The position numbers were made by a program, and so were the translations under genes. 56,184 bases of DNA from assembly GCA_028290305.1 (NCBI GenBank), contig JAQGKC010000193.1, positions 1 to 56,184 of the forward strand, in the 5' to 3' direction. The notes beneath the pieces are model-generated. The model worked only from the letters and a program-made list of their open reading frames with translations. It had not been told where the DNA came from and made no database searches. The DNA is from Bradyrhizobium sp. GTDB lineage: Bacteria; Pseudomonadota; Alphaproteobacteria; Rhizobiales; Xanthobacteraceae. Position 1 is the stretch's first letter, and each line of letters begins with the position of its first letter. Positions 24,923 to 33,413 of the stretch are shown here, in pieces.

Positions 24923-26110
24923 GTGATTCCCGTTTTTTGGGGAGTGACCTTCCCTCGTGTACCCATCTTCCCGGGGGTAGCCGAAGATCCCCTCCATCCA
25001 ACAAAACCGTATACTCCGGGCGAATTCAAAGATGCGTTGGTCTCTATTAGCGAAGCCAAATATTTCTCTAAGCTGAAACAATACAATGCAAACGGTGTAT
25101 CTGTAGCTCCGCCTTCCACCTTCTCTGATCCCTGGCCCAACCAGGGGAACGGTTACTATGTTACGACATTCACCAAGGAAGAGGTCGTGGCGTTCCTGGA
25201 GGGCCATATAAACAGCATCCAGGTTCCAAGCGGTACGACTCCGATATACGCAGTTGTAATTCCAAGTGGCTCATTGTTGGACGGGGGCGCACTAGGGGCT
25301 CACGACACGCTAAAAGGTGAGCAACAGAACCGCATCTGGTTTTGGATGTACGGGAGTAATTCTATCAGCGATGCGTGTAAAGTGGCCACGCACGAGATTG
25401 CGGAAGCAATCGGCGCAGATTTTGGAGTACCGAAAGAACTTTGTGACGATTGTCAGGCCGAACTTCCCGATGGTCGAACTATGGAAAGCGGGCTCATTGT
25501 CGAAACATATTTTGATGCAAGTTCCAATCGGTGCGTTGCTCCCGGTAGCACCTGGATCCCGCAAGAAGTCGGCATCGGCGGTAGTACGAGCAGCGGGCCA
25601 GCGATAGCGGTCTACCACGATCATCTTTTCGCGGCCTGGAAGGGCGGCGGGAATGATGAGCGTATGTTTTGGTCGAGCTTCGACGGCAGCAACTGGGCCC
25701 CGCAACAAGTGGGCATCGGCGGCGGTACGAGCACCGGCCTCGCGCTGGCGGTCTACCACGATCGTCTTTACGCGGCGTGGAAGGGCGGCGGCAATGATGA
25801 GCGCATGTTTTGGTCGAGCTTCGACGGCAGCCACTGGGCCCCGCAACAAGTGGGCATCGGCGGCGGCACGAGCACCGGCCCCGCGTTGGCGGTGTTCGAG
25901 GATGAGGTCGTAGCTGCTTGGAAGGGCATTGGGGCCGATCAGCGCATGTTCTGGTCCAACTTCGGCGGCAGGAGCTGGGATCCACAACAGGTAGGTATCG
26001 GCGGTGGCACAAGGGACCGGCTAGCACTGGCGACCTTTCAAGATCAGCTTTTTGCCGCTTGGAGAGGTGTGGGTAACGATGAACGTATGTTTTGGTCGTC
26101 CCGCTCTTAG
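24923..26110 (+). CDS. repeat protein with four propeller-like units and a protease-like N-terminus
   Basis: The GTG start at 24923 follows a near-perfect ribosome site. Residues 1-210 form a globular domain containing ATHEIAEAIGADFG (His157, Glu158) and CDDCQ. This recalls a zincin helix, but the second histidine of HExxH is replaced by Glu. From Trp211 four 47-residue units run to the end, built as W-x-P-Q-x-VGIGG…AVY.D.L.AAWKG.GNDERMFWSSF. The pattern fits beta-propeller or fucolectin/sialidase-like blades that bind sugars. I see no classical signal peptide. The units are nearly identical in DNA, indicating recent expansion. A surface or carbohydrate-binding role is inferred. Confidence 0.7.
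   Translation: MIPVFWGVTFPRVPIFPGVAEDPLHPTKPYTPGEFKDALVSISEAKYFSKLKQYNANGVSVAPPSTFSDPWPNQGNGYYVTTFTKEEVVAFLEGHINSIQVPSGTTPIYAVVIPSGSLLDGGALGAHDTLKGEQQNRIWFWMYGSNSISDACKVATHEIAEAIGADFGVPKELCDDCQAELPDGRTMESGLIVETYFDASSNRCVAPGSTWIPQEVGIGGSTSSGPAIAVYHDHLFAAWKGGGNDERMFWSSFDGSNWAPQQVGIGGGTSTGLALAVYHDRLYAAWKGGGNDERMFWSSFDGSHWAPQQVGIGGGTSTGPALAVFEDEVVAAWKGIGADQRMFWSNFGGRSWDPQQVGIGGGTRDRLALATFQDQLFAAWRGVGNDERMFWSSRS
25553..26107 (+). repeat. four tandem 141-bp coding repeats
   Basis: Units begin at the Trp codons at 25553, 25694, 25835 and 25976, exactly 141 bases apart. The last is shortened. Units 2 and 3 are almost identical over their first 60 bases. Confidence 0.9.
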
Positions 26111-26520
26111 GGCAGGGCAAGCGGAGCGGCGGGCGGTCAACGTGCCAAACACGGACCGCCATCAAGGTACGCTAGGTGTGCGAGCAAGCACACCAGCAGA
26201 TGACCCGATGTCCGCACTGCCGCGGCTGGCTCGCCCAATCACCACATGAGCGATGCGTGCCAGTAATGCTTCTCCACTGACGCAGTCGCCCGATTCGCGC
26301 GGGGGATGAGACGTGCGAGTCTCGGGCCATGGGCCGGGCGGTATGCCTGATCGTAGGTGCTTTGGATCGGCGGTGCTTGGAAGAGATTGCAGCGGACCTG
26401 CCGCGCGACAATCAAGGTGAGACATCCTGATTGTCGCGTAACAGCGCCTTGAACGGTCAAGGCGCTCTGGCAAGCCCTCGGCAGCCTCGTCGACCTGTTT
26501 CACATCGGCGGAATGCGTCA
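26111..26520. other. intergenic, no gene seen
   Basis: No open frame here has coding character. The region carries a short inverted repeat around 26413-26440 (attgtcgcg) and lies between the repeat protein and an IS66 remnant. Confidence 0.4.
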
Positions 26521-26716
26521 AAGTGGTCTAGGCCGCCATCGTGCCGCCGCCGTCTATACCCTGATCGAGACCTGCAAGATGAACGACGTTGATCCGCAAG
26601 CCTGGCTCGCCGACGTGCTCGCCCGGCTTCCCGATCATCCCGCCAACAAAGTCGCCGACCTTCTTCCGTGGAACTGGAAGGCAACTCAGCAGCCAAAAGC
26701 CGCAGCAGCAGCCTGA
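26521..26716 (+). pseudogene. IS66-family transposase C-terminal remnant
   Basis: The frame reads RAAAVYTLIETCKMNDVDPQ, then AWLADVLARLPDHP and LLPWNW. This is the highly conserved C-terminus of IS66-family TnpC transposases (IS66_C). The catalytic DDE domain upstream is absent. The remnant shows an insertion that was largely deleted. Confidence 0.85.
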
Positions 26717-26775
26717 ACGCGTGCTCCCGCGCTCAATCGCAAAGGCCTGGGGTCGTGGCCGAATGCGTACGCTTT

Positions 26776-26823
26776 TGGCACGAACCGGACCAACTGAGCC
26801 GGTCCGACGATCTCCGGTTATCG
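26776..26823 (+). repeat. 48-bp dispersed repeat, copy 1
   Basis: It is about 39 of 48 identical to 27327-27374 in the same orientation, and contains an internal ggacc…ggtcc palindrome. The two copies lie on either side of the VOC gene. Confidence 0.5.
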
Positions 26824-26879
26824 AGGCAGACCGGAAGTGACCTGCGCAAGCTCAGAACGACGCGAATGACCCAGAGCGG

Positions 26880-27281
26880 TCACTGAGCCTTCGGCAGATT
26901 GAGCTGCCAAGAGACACCAAAGAGATCGGTCAGCCATCCAAATCGCGGGCTGAAACCATAGTCGCCCAATGGCATCTTCACGTCACCGCCATCGGCAAGC
27001 CTATTGAACGTTCGATCCAAGTCCGCAGTCTGGTCAAAATCGACGAACAAGGACATCGAGGGCGTGAAATCAAACTTGTGCGGTACCGGACTGTCGATAA
27101 CTATCAGTAGGTGCCCGTGAAAATCGATCTTGGCAATTTTTATGAGGCCAGGAGTGGGATCGCCCGGCCCATACTTTTCCACGGACACGACTGTGAAGCC
27201 CGGGAAGACAGACGCGTACAGGTCGACCGCTGCTTGCGCTTTGCCGCCTTGAAACATGAGGTGCGTACATACGGACATCAT
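26880..27281 (-). CDS. VOC-family (PhnB/glyoxalase-like) protein
   Basis: The predicted protein has 133 residues from the ATG at 27281 (a TTG two codons earlier is possible). It shows the PhnB-like '3-demethylubiquinone methyltransferase-fold' pattern: THLMFQGGKAQAAVDLYASV at the start, a GLIKIAKIDFHGHLLIVIDS strand, and MSLFVDFDQTADLDRTFNRL. The end has GFSPRFGWLTDLFGVSWQ, with FGWLTD(R/L)FGV typical of the family. These are small cytoplasmic dimers of varied function, and the substrate cannot be read from sequence. It lies isolated among repeats and relics. Confidence 0.88.
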   Translation of the reverse strand: MMSVCTHLMFQGGKAQAAVDLYASVFPGFTVVSVEKYGPGDPTPGLIKIAKIDFHGHLLIVIDSPVPHKFDFTPSMSLFVDFDQTADLDRTFNRLADGGDVKMPLGDYGFSPRFGWLTDLFGVSWQLNLPKAQ

Positions 27282-27287
27282 GCTCAA

Positions 27288-27684
27288 ATTCTATCAAGAG
27301 ACCTCGTGAGCTGCAACGACAGCTTCTGGCACGAAACGGACCAGTTGGCCCGGTCTGACGATGTCCGTTCATCGGGGGATAGTGTTTCAAAACTCAGGTC
27401 TGTCTTGAGGCGGAGCTTGGCTTTTGAGCTATGGCGGTCCTTCGGCTTGGGCGGTACTGACGGTTTCCATGTTGCTTGTTGGTGTTCAGCAGACCACTGC
27501 CGTAGGTGGCGGGGCGCGGCAGAGCAGCTTGGCGAGTCGTGCCCTCGCCTCTATACAGCGACCAATTAGCTTTCGATTGGCTACGTCACCGATCCGGCAA
27601 ACGTTCCCCCACAATCAACAGCCACCCGAGTCCAAGGTTGTTACCATGAGAACAAATAGTGAACAAGAGCGCTGAAGCTGATTA
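27288..27684. other. intergenic with second 48-bp repeat copy
   Basis: The stretch holds the repeat copy at 27327-27374. No gene is seen in the remainder. Confidence 0.45.
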
Positions 27685-28431
27685 TTAGGCTTCAGCATCC
27701 GGAATGTTGGCGGCGGCCACCAGATCCCGGTATTGAGCGAAAGATGCGTCGGACAACGGTGTCCGGTTCTCGCGCGCCTCGTATTTGGCAATTCGCCCGA
27801 GCGTCACGTTTGCCGATCCGAATCTAATATCGCAATTGAATGCCGTGATCGCCCAGGTCGGGGGCACGAGCTTCGTGGGATTCGGTATCAATCCCGCAGC
27901 GACCGATGCATCTCGGATATCCGCATAGGCGATTTCTAGAACCGTTGCATCAGCATGTGAACCAATGAAATCATCCATGTAAACCGAGACGCGGACTCCG
28001 TTAGAGATGGCCCGCTCGATGGCCGTGGCAACCGGAGACTTCATTAAAACTAGACTGGCCAAGAGCGGGGATTGAACAAACCCTATCGGTAATACGTGGG
28101 CATGATTCCCAGGAATTGGATTTCGCACCGTAGACCACATCGCCAGCGTATTGGCGCCGGGGTACCCATAAGATCGAAGCGCGCGAGTGACACGCATCCT
28201 CGCGATGGAATAGTAGAAATTCTGAATATCGATTTTGAAGAATAGGGTATTTTCGACATGCGCGTGCATAGCCGCGACATGCCCTCCCGGTTTGTAGTGA
28301 TAAAAGTAGTCTGGAAATTCGAGATGGCGGAAGAACTTGATTATGCGGCGTCCCTTGCGTTCACACTGCTCCGTGGGAACGAAAATGTATCTTCCGCGCG
28401 TGCGATATCTGAGGGTGTAATTTGTGAGCAT
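27685..28431 (-). CDS. short reverse transcriptase (unassigned, possibly defence-type)
   Basis: I choose the ATG at 28431 (248 residues); a TTG at 28461 adds ten. RT motifs appear in order: RYIFVPTEQCERKGRRI (residues 14-30), motif A FFKIDIQNFYYSI with Asp68, a motif B-like LPIGFVQSPLLASLVL near 114-129, and the catalytic box VSVYMDDFIGS with Asp153/154. LIPNPTKLVPP and a GRIAKYE end follow. The canonical QG of group II intron and retron RTs is replaced (IGFVQSP), no maturase or X domain is present, and the protein is short. That pattern is closer to the 'unknown group' RTs, many of which are anti-phage. Two small membrane ORFs lie directly upstream on the same strand. Confidence 0.85.
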   Translation of the reverse strand: MLTNYTLRYRTRGRYIFVPTEQCERKGRRIIKFFRHLEFPDYFYHYKPGGHVAAMHAHVENTLFFKIDIQNFYYSIARMRVTRALRSYGYPGANTLAMWSTVRNPIPGNHAHVLPIGFVQSPLLASLVLMKSPVATAIERAISNGVRVSVYMDDFIGSHADATVLEIAYADIRDASVAAGLIPNPTKLVPPTWAITAFNCDIRFGSANVTLGRIAKYEARENRTPLSDASFAQYRDLVAAANIPDAEA

Positions 28432-28549
28432 TGCAGTTGGCGACCTTGCCCACGATTTCAATCAGGAGATTGACGACGGTTAGTACCGGAACCAAAAACA
28501 CTGCGATCTCGCGAACAAGGTCCGCTATACGTGCAAGCTTTTTGCGCAT
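28361..28549 (-). CDS. small single-pass membrane ORF upstream of and overlapping the RT
   Basis: The predicted product has 62 residues. The ATG has ggag seven bases upstream. The N-terminus MRKKLARIADLVREI is basic and is followed by a membrane helix (VFLVPVLTVVNLLIEIVG). Its last 23 codons overlap the start of the RT gene in another frame. The overlap implies translational coupling, a programmed frameshift, or that only the first 40 codons are conserved. A role as membrane partner of the RT is speculative. Confidence 0.45.
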   Translation of the reverse strand: MRKKLARIADLVREIAVFLVPVLTVVNLLIEIVGKVANCNAHKLHPQISHARKIHFRSHGAV

Positions 28550-28573
28550 ATGGCGTCTCCATTCGTAAACCCG

Positions 28574-28768
28574 CTAGCTCACCAGCGACACCAAGATTAT
28601 GGAGCCGACAACCGAGAAGAGTCCCCCAGAAGCCAAGTCGCCCAGAGTGCTTTCGAGCCGGAACGCCACGTCGCCAAAACGCCATAACGCGCCGTCGTCG
28701 CTAGGTCTTCGCCAGCGGATGCACGGAACATGATAGAAGATGAAACAATCCGCAAGGGTTTCGCGCAA
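28574..28768 (-). CDS. possible small membrane ORF before the RT module
   Basis: The frame has 64 codons and ends in a hydrophobic segment (GLFSVVGSIILVSLVS). It is 24 bases upstream of the next small membrane ORF. I see no clear ribosome site, and the first half lacks recognisable features. The stretch 28769-28948 holds nothing I can assign. Confidence 0.25.
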   Translation of the reverse strand: MRETLADCFIFYHVPCIRWRRPSDDGALWRFGDVAFRLESTLGDLASGGLFSVVGSIILVSLVS

Positions 28769-28948
28769 CCGGCATGGATTGCTTTGCGAAGGTGCGCTTG
28801 CCTGCGGAGCGGTGAAGCGCGACGGCCAAGGCTATGGGGAGCCCGAGCCCCTATTTGGGGCGAGTGTACGCGCTCGTACGAGGGCGTGGAGACGGGTTTG
28901 GGGCTCAAAATGGCCCGAGCTGGCTGAGTGAGACAGGGCGGCGCTGTT

Positions 28949-29767
28949 CTAGGTGTTTTTTATATAATCTTCATTTCGATAATAGGGCAGGAAGTATCCG
29001 CTGCTGTAGCGCCAGCAAAACCGGTGCTCATGGCTGTCCCCGAAAATGTCATCGTAGATGATGCGACCGTAAAACCAAATACCAGTTTCGGCCCTCATCA
29101 TACTCCCTACGCGCCCGTAGGTGAGTGGCAACATATCGACCAATATGTTGGGCTCAATTTCCCTCCCCGATGCCAAGAATCTGCTTTTTGGGAGAAGCAG
29201 GGGCGCGCCATATCCTGGCTCATCGGGAAGTTCCTTATAGTGGAACAGTTGGGCGGAAACAGTCTTGATAATCGCGGGAGTTTTCCCTTGGTTCTCAATA
29301 GAGAATTCGACGAACAGGTTCGATTCGCTTCTTTCTTTCAAATTGTCGTCGGTCATTTTGACATACTCAGTCAAAATGACCCCGAAATTTTCAGCCTTCA
29401 CTGTGACAAAGAGGTAGGCGCGCTCAACGCGCGGAATGTGCTCGGCGGCGGCTTGAGCGGCTTTGGCGGCTTGTTCGGCGGGGCCGAGACTTTTGCGGAT
29501 CAGACGCATCTGTCCATAAAAAATAGCAGCTTGGACCAGCCCAATGAAAACGAGGCCCAAGGTGAAAACCGCCACGGGGTCTTGCCACCAAGTTAGTTCT
29601 TGTTTGTTGCCGGGGCTGCGCTCGCCGGACTTTGTGTCGGTTTGGGTTTGTGTTGGCGCGCTGGAGTTTGGCGATGACCATAACAGTGCGCCCATCGCGA
29701 ATATCGCAACCGCTAATAAAATTCCTAACAAAATATCCGGGAAGCGAAAACGTAGTTTTATCAGCAT
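28949..29767 (-). CDS. two-helix membrane protein of unknown function
   Basis: The predicted protein has 272 residues. Membrane segments lie at about 12-29 (LLGILLAVAIFAMGALLW) and 67-89 (VFTLGLVFIGLVQAAIF). A short helical coiled stretch follows (AEQAAKAAQAAAEHIPRVER), then a beta-rich domain of about 160 residues (FVEFSIENQGKTPAI…WFYGRIIYDDIFG). The layout of 2TM, helix and beta sandwich is typical of a common uncharacterised bradyrhizobial protein. It may be a membrane sensor, but no ligand can be inferred. Confidence 0.75.
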   Translation of the reverse strand: MLIKLRFRFPDILLGILLAVAIFAMGALLWSSPNSSAPTQTQTDTKSGERSPGNKQELTWWQDPVAVFTLGLVFIGLVQAAIFYGQMRLIRKSLGPAEQAAKAAQAAAEHIPRVERAYLFVTVKAENFGVILTEYVKMTDDNLKERSESNLFVEFSIENQGKTPAIIKTVSAQLFHYKELPDEPGYGAPLLLPKSRFLASGREIEPNILVDMLPLTYGRVGSMMRAETGIWFYGRIIYDDIFGDSHEHRFCWRYSSGYFLPYYRNEDYIKNT

Positions 29768-29881
29768 CCCTCAATCGCCGTTTCGAAAAATGTTCGCGCT
29801 AAAGCGATTGTTACACCGGAACTGCAACTGGGCGATATAGCGCGGGAGATGCTGTCCCCAGACTCCCGGCTGCGCTTCCAT

Positions 29882-30037
29882 TCAGTCCGGCGATGTCGCC
29901 GCCCGGATCAATTCGTCAAGTTCGGATTTTGTGAGGTGCACTGGCGTCGAATAATCAACAGCAACCAACCTGCCGTCCTTTAGCCGCGCCCAATCAGACG
30001 CCTTGGATTCGAAAGGATCGCCGTCTTCACCCGGCAT
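29882..30037 (-). CDS. small acidic protein
   Basis: The reading is of 51 residues, opening MPGEDGDPFESKASDWARLK and ending LTKSELDELIRAATSPD. Even amino-acid use and a clean start and stop support coding, although the ribosome site is weak. No family is recognised. Confidence 0.4.
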   Translation of the reverse strand: MPGEDGDPFESKASDWARLKDGRLVAVDYSTPVHLTKSELDELIRAATSPD

Positions 30038-30241
30038 GTAATTCCGATCTGGGAATGCGCGCCGGTCGAGTAAATCCGCATGATCGGATAGCCCCGGGCG
30101 CAGGGTTCAGGTCGCTAAAACCCCGCTTGCTACGACTGTAACCCAATTCTCGCCGGGCGGTGACGATGCCGTAACGCGCAGCCAGGAGAGTCTCCCGGTC
30201 ACCCCCTACTCCCTGTTCCGAAAAGAGAAGGGATCACGATC

Positions 30242-30526
30242 ATGGAAGGTCCACAGAAACGCATCGCGAAACGTCCGGCCAGATGCCGAAAAGCCCGGTC
30301 CAGTCTGGTGCTCAGACTGGTTCAGGCCATAGATGATCCGGCGAAGCAACGCACACGACGCTGGCTCAGCGACATCAACGACGAGCGGCTTTTAAGCTTT
30401 GGCCTGACACCGGAAGACATTGCCGTCCTGCGCGGCTCACGGGGCTCTGGTACCCTCGTCAATTTATTGCGGATGTGCGCTTTGTTGCTTCTATCCGTAC
30501 ATTCCCCACCCGGTTCATGGTTCTAG
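30242..30526 (+). CDS. small DUF1127-like protein
   Basis: The predicted protein has 94 residues, with a start after gagaaggga. The central part KQRTRRWLSDINDERLLSFG, followed by LTPEDIAVLRG, resembles the DUF1127 helix (…L..L.D..L.D.GL.R.D). The last third (MCALLLLSVHSPPGSWF) looks unlike the rest and may reflect a shifted or decayed end. DUF1127 proteins are small regulators, and some bind RNA. Confidence 0.4.
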   Translation: MEGPQKRIAKRPARCRKARSSLVLRLVQAIDDPAKQRTRRWLSDINDERLLSFGLTPEDIAVLRGSRGSGTLVNLLRMCALLLLSVHSPPGSWF

Positions 30527-30702
30527 AGCAATTCGGCGTTCCGGAGAGCGAACGTCGTCTGATTTCAGTTTCTCGTGCGATAACTCCGTCACATCCGCGC
30601 AGTCGTGCGCCAATGGCGTAGCCGTATTTTACCGGATTGAGGTTAGGAGCGATCTGTGGTGATACGATCAAGCCGAGGAATTTGAGGGGCTCGGTATCCT
30701 AA

Positions 30703-30744
30703 CCAACGCCGCCGAACGATTATATTCCGTCCGGGCGGCGTTGG
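30703..30744. terminator. inverted repeat, possible terminator
   Basis: An 11-bp perfect stem (ccaacgccgcc / ggcggcgttgg) has a 20-base loop and is followed by ccgtttt. It could end the transcript of the 94-aa gene. The rest of 30527-31020 shows no gene but includes one copy of a 27-bp repeat (30830-30856) that recurs at 31754-31780 with two differences. Confidence 0.45.
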
Positions 30745-31020
30745 CCGTTTTAGTGGCTGTTTCGGTATGACCTGAAACGAGAGGCACGCGCCTTACCGCC
30801 GAAACGTAAGTCATGGTCTGGCGCTCCATGGTCAGCCTGATCATGTGCGCGGGCGGCGCGTATCGGCCTTTCTTGCATGATCGGCAATTTCAGCGCGCTG
30901 GTTTTTCAGTAGCTTCCTCGTGGGGTTCCACTAACACCCGTTTGCCGCGCACCCGTCACGACTTGCACACCTTTCAAATGCAAACACCGACCCGCTTAAA
31001 CTCTGACCTCGGAGACAACC

Positions 31021-31230
31021 ATGCCCGCCGTGATGCTCCGCGCCTCAACGATCCTCGGCGAGTTCGAGGAAGCGCAGTCTGAGCTTGTCGGAAAGGCCGT
31101 TGTCCTAACCGATGGAAAGGCCGGGACGGTGGAGAACGTTTGGCTTGACGAAGTGCTCGGCCTGCGAATCTCGATCAGGGGCCACGACGGGAAGTGGCCT
31201 GTCTCAACTATCAAGTTCACGCAGAGCTAG
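31021..31230 (+). CDS. small PRC-barrel-like protein
   Basis: The predicted protein has 69 residues and a ggagac ribosome site. ELVGKAVVLTDGKAGTVENV followed by WLDEVLGLRISIRGHDG has the spacing of a PRC-barrel-type beta domain ('GK.V...DG..G.V..V'). Function is unknown. It stands alone among other small orphan genes. Confidence 0.6.
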   Translation: MPAVMLRASTILGEFEEAQSELVGKAVVLTDGKAGTVENVWLDEVLGLRISIRGHDGKWPVSTIKFTQS

Positions 31231-31445
31231 ACCGTGCTTGCTTTGCGTCCAATGCCGGTGCAGTCAACGGGACAAATTGAAATTGCGCCTGGTAATGCAG
31301 GGGTTTCCGATGCCGAGAGAGGCCTCGCCCATAGCCGCTGCCCTGGCAGGCCCCGTGGCGGCGGCCCAGCCGAACAAAGGCACGGGCGAGGCTGGCGCGC
31401 CGCGCTGTGCCGGAGCCCCTCGATTGGGAGTCATGAACATAATCA

Positions 31446-31643
31446 ATGGGAAATGAGGCGGCGAGACTTCAGGAACTGGAAGAAATGGCGGCGAGACTGC
31501 TAGCGCTCGCTCGCAAGCTTCCACCCGGTCGGCAGCGGCACGACGTAGTTCGGGAGATCGGGAGATTTCGTGTGCGGATCGCTGCTCTGAAAGGCCCGGA
31601 TTTAGGGCGACCGCACCGAGGGCCAAAGGCGAAGGGGAAATGA
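31446..31643 (+). CDS. small helical protein
   Basis: The predicted protein has 65 residues, mostly helical and basic: LQELEEMAARLLALARKLPP, then RHDVVREIGRFRVRIAAL. I recall near-identical small proteins in bradyrhizobia. No function is known. The amphipathic pattern supports real coding. Confidence 0.6.
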   Translation: MGNEAARLQELEEMAARLLALARKLPPGRQRHDVVREIGRFRVRIAALKGPDLGRPHRGPKAKGK

Positions 31644-31864
31644 TGTGACCACCTTCCATTTCCGGAAGGCTGGTAGACGGGCTGACTGCGCGCGTTTCTT
31701 CATCTCTCCTCGTCCCGATGCACCCAGACGTAAGGCGTGATCTCTCGCATCTCGGTCAGCTTCATCATGTGCGCGGGCGGGAACGCGATTATCGGCGCCC
31801 GTGTTGGCGGAAGCTTACGCCCGCGAAGCCGGGAAGCATCTGACAAGTGGCTGATGAAGGGCGG

Positions 31865-32086
31865 TCAGCGCGCCGCTCCTGTGGTTGTCTCTCCGGGACC
31901 GGCGGCTGGCGCTGGGGTCTGGTCTGGTTCCGTCGATCCCGGTGTTCCGCTAGGTCCGGGATTACTCGCAACATGCTCAATGTTCCACGGTCCCCATGTG
32001 AGGATGGCAACCGCCAGAATGAATGCTGCGATAACAGCGAGCGCTCGAAAGCTGATCGAACCTTCCCGATCCTGACTATCCCGCAT
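31865..32086 (-). CDS. small single-pass membrane protein with Pro/Thr-rich tail
   Basis: I chose the ATG at 32086 because ggaga lies five bases upstream; an upstream in-frame start at 32122 lacks one. The 73-residue product has one helix (FRALAVIAAFILAVAIL), a tryptophan-rich junction (TWGPWNIEH) and a flexible tail rich in Pro, Gly and Thr, probably periplasmic. Confidence 0.6.
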   Translation of the reverse strand: MRDSQDREGSISFRALAVIAAFILAVAILTWGPWNIEHVASNPGPSGTPGSTEPDQTPAPAAGPGETTTGAAR

Positions 32087-32118
32087 GCGGCTCTCCACGC
32101 TAGTTAGTAACCCTGATT

Positions 32119-32474
32119 TCAAGCCGTCTTGGCGAACAGCGTGAGAACACCGTCGGCGATGTTGATAGCAACGATTTGTGACGAACTCAGGCCCTTGGCC
32201 TTAAGCACGGACGCCACTTCCGGGGTCGTGTCGATAGACTTGCGAAGGGACTGCATATCTTCCTCGCTTGTGTGCGCAACGACGTCATCGACCTTCGAGC
32301 GCAACGCCGGTTTCAGGTCCTTGACGTCGACGACCTGTATGGATCGTATGGCCGCGCTGGACTGATCAGGCGGTGTCTGTGCCTCGGGTTGCGAGGTGCT
32401 CCTTGTGCCTGCACGAAAGCCGGCGTCCCGAGCGAGAGCGCTGCAATAATGACGGATGCCGTAATGATGCGCAT
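32119..32474 (-). pseudogene. secreted helical protein, frameshifted copy
   Basis: This is a paralogue of the intact gene at 40868-41224. From ATG 32474 the signal peptide MRIITASVIIAALSLGTPAF is intact and the product should have 118 residues. One C is missing near 32393-32396 (gcacctcgc versus gcaccctcgc), so the mature domain (IRSIQVVDVKDLKPALRSKV…SLRKSIDTTPEVASVLKAKG) continues in another frame to the stop at 32119. Adding one base restores exactly 119 codons. Homology to the other copy extends about 120 bases upstream of the start. Confidence 0.8.
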
Positions 32475-32821
32475 GGTCATTCCTTCCAGTTTGAACCAGT
32501 TTGAAAAAACAGACTAAGAAAGCCCTTATCCACGAAATTTGGTTAGCGTCTGATTCTGATGTGGCCATTTGGTGAAACCAATGGGGCTGCAATGTGCACG
32601 CTGATGGCATAGCCAAAACCGAGGCCAACCACTTCGGAAATTGCCGGTCTGCGCCGCCCTAGTTGCTCAGCGGCCGATATCGTCGTTGAGGCGCTGACAA
32701 GGTGATGACGTGCGACACGCATCTTGCCACTTCGATATCTGACGGCAAACACACCCTCTGCCACACCCTCTGCGTAGTCAGAAGAAAAGTGCTGATAGAA
32801 AAATAACCTCCGCAGCCTTGC

Positions 32822-33007
32822 TCATCGGCGCGCACCACCCGTAGTCTGGTCGGGCATCGGCTTTTCGTTAGCGCTATGCGGGATGGTTGTGCTTGGAATA
32901 ATCGCATCCTGCCTGCTCATGTCAATGACACCTGTACGGACCAGCACCACGAACACCGCAACGGCGACAACCGCTATCAGCGCGAGGATGGCAAAGGTCC
33001 GCTTCAT
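32822..33007 (-). CDS. small single-pass membrane protein
   Basis: The ATG at 33007 has gaggag upstream. The 61-residue product has an N-terminal helix (FAILALIAVVAVAVFVVLV) and a short polar tail. It has the same general design as the 31865-32086 product, without evident sequence similarity. Function is unknown. Confidence 0.6.
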   Translation of the reverse strand: MKRTFAILALIAVVAVAVFVVLVRTGVIDMSRQDAIIPSTTIPHSANEKPMPDQTTGGARR

Positions 33008-33119
33008 AGGAGTTCTCCTCACGATTTAATTAATTCGCAGCCGCTTTGCTTGTTCCGGTCGCCGGAACCGAATCGGTCGGTGCCGGTTTGAATCCCGGTT
33101 CCGTCGCGGAGTTGCGTCC

Positions 33120-33413
33120 TTGTCTTGGTCGAATCGTTTTGCCGAGCCTATCGAATTGCCGGCCGGCAAGAAGCTGACGGCCTTGCGCGACGCCATCGCA
33201 TATCTCGGCAAGGTCATTCCAAAATCAGAACACGACATGCCGGACGTGCAGACGGCGGCAGAGCTTCTGACGAACGCGGCCGAACACGACGGCCCCGTCG
33301 AGTTCGCACGCATCGGCACCCTGCGGGCGATCAATCGGCCCGTCGGCCGCTTTTTTGACCCGTCGCGCAAAGGCACGAAATGGGGACGCCGGAAGCTGGC
33401 GCGGGATCTATGA
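33120..33413 (+). CDS. small protein, first of three coupled genes
   Basis: The predicted protein has 97 residues from TTG 33120, with ggag nine bases upstream. Core: LPAGKKLTALRDAIAYLGKV followed by IPKSEHDMPDVQTAAELL and ARIGTLRAINR. This layout is familiar from uncharacterised rhizobial proteins. The stop overlaps the next start (ATGA). Confidence 0.6.
   Translation: MSWSNRFAEPIELPAGKKLTALRDAIAYLGKVIPKSEHDMPDVQTAAELLTNAAEHDGPVEFARIGTLRAINRPVGRFFDPSRKGTKWGRRKLARDL

Noticed and set aside
25494..26165. Long minus-strand frame of 223 codons
   Set aside because: It is an antisense shadow of the tandem repeats, with Arg-, Cys- and Ser-rich low-complexity translation.
28740..28931. Plus-strand 63-codon frame upstream of the membrane protein
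   Set aside because: Arg/Trp-rich composition, no ribosome site and several overlapping alternatives in both strands.
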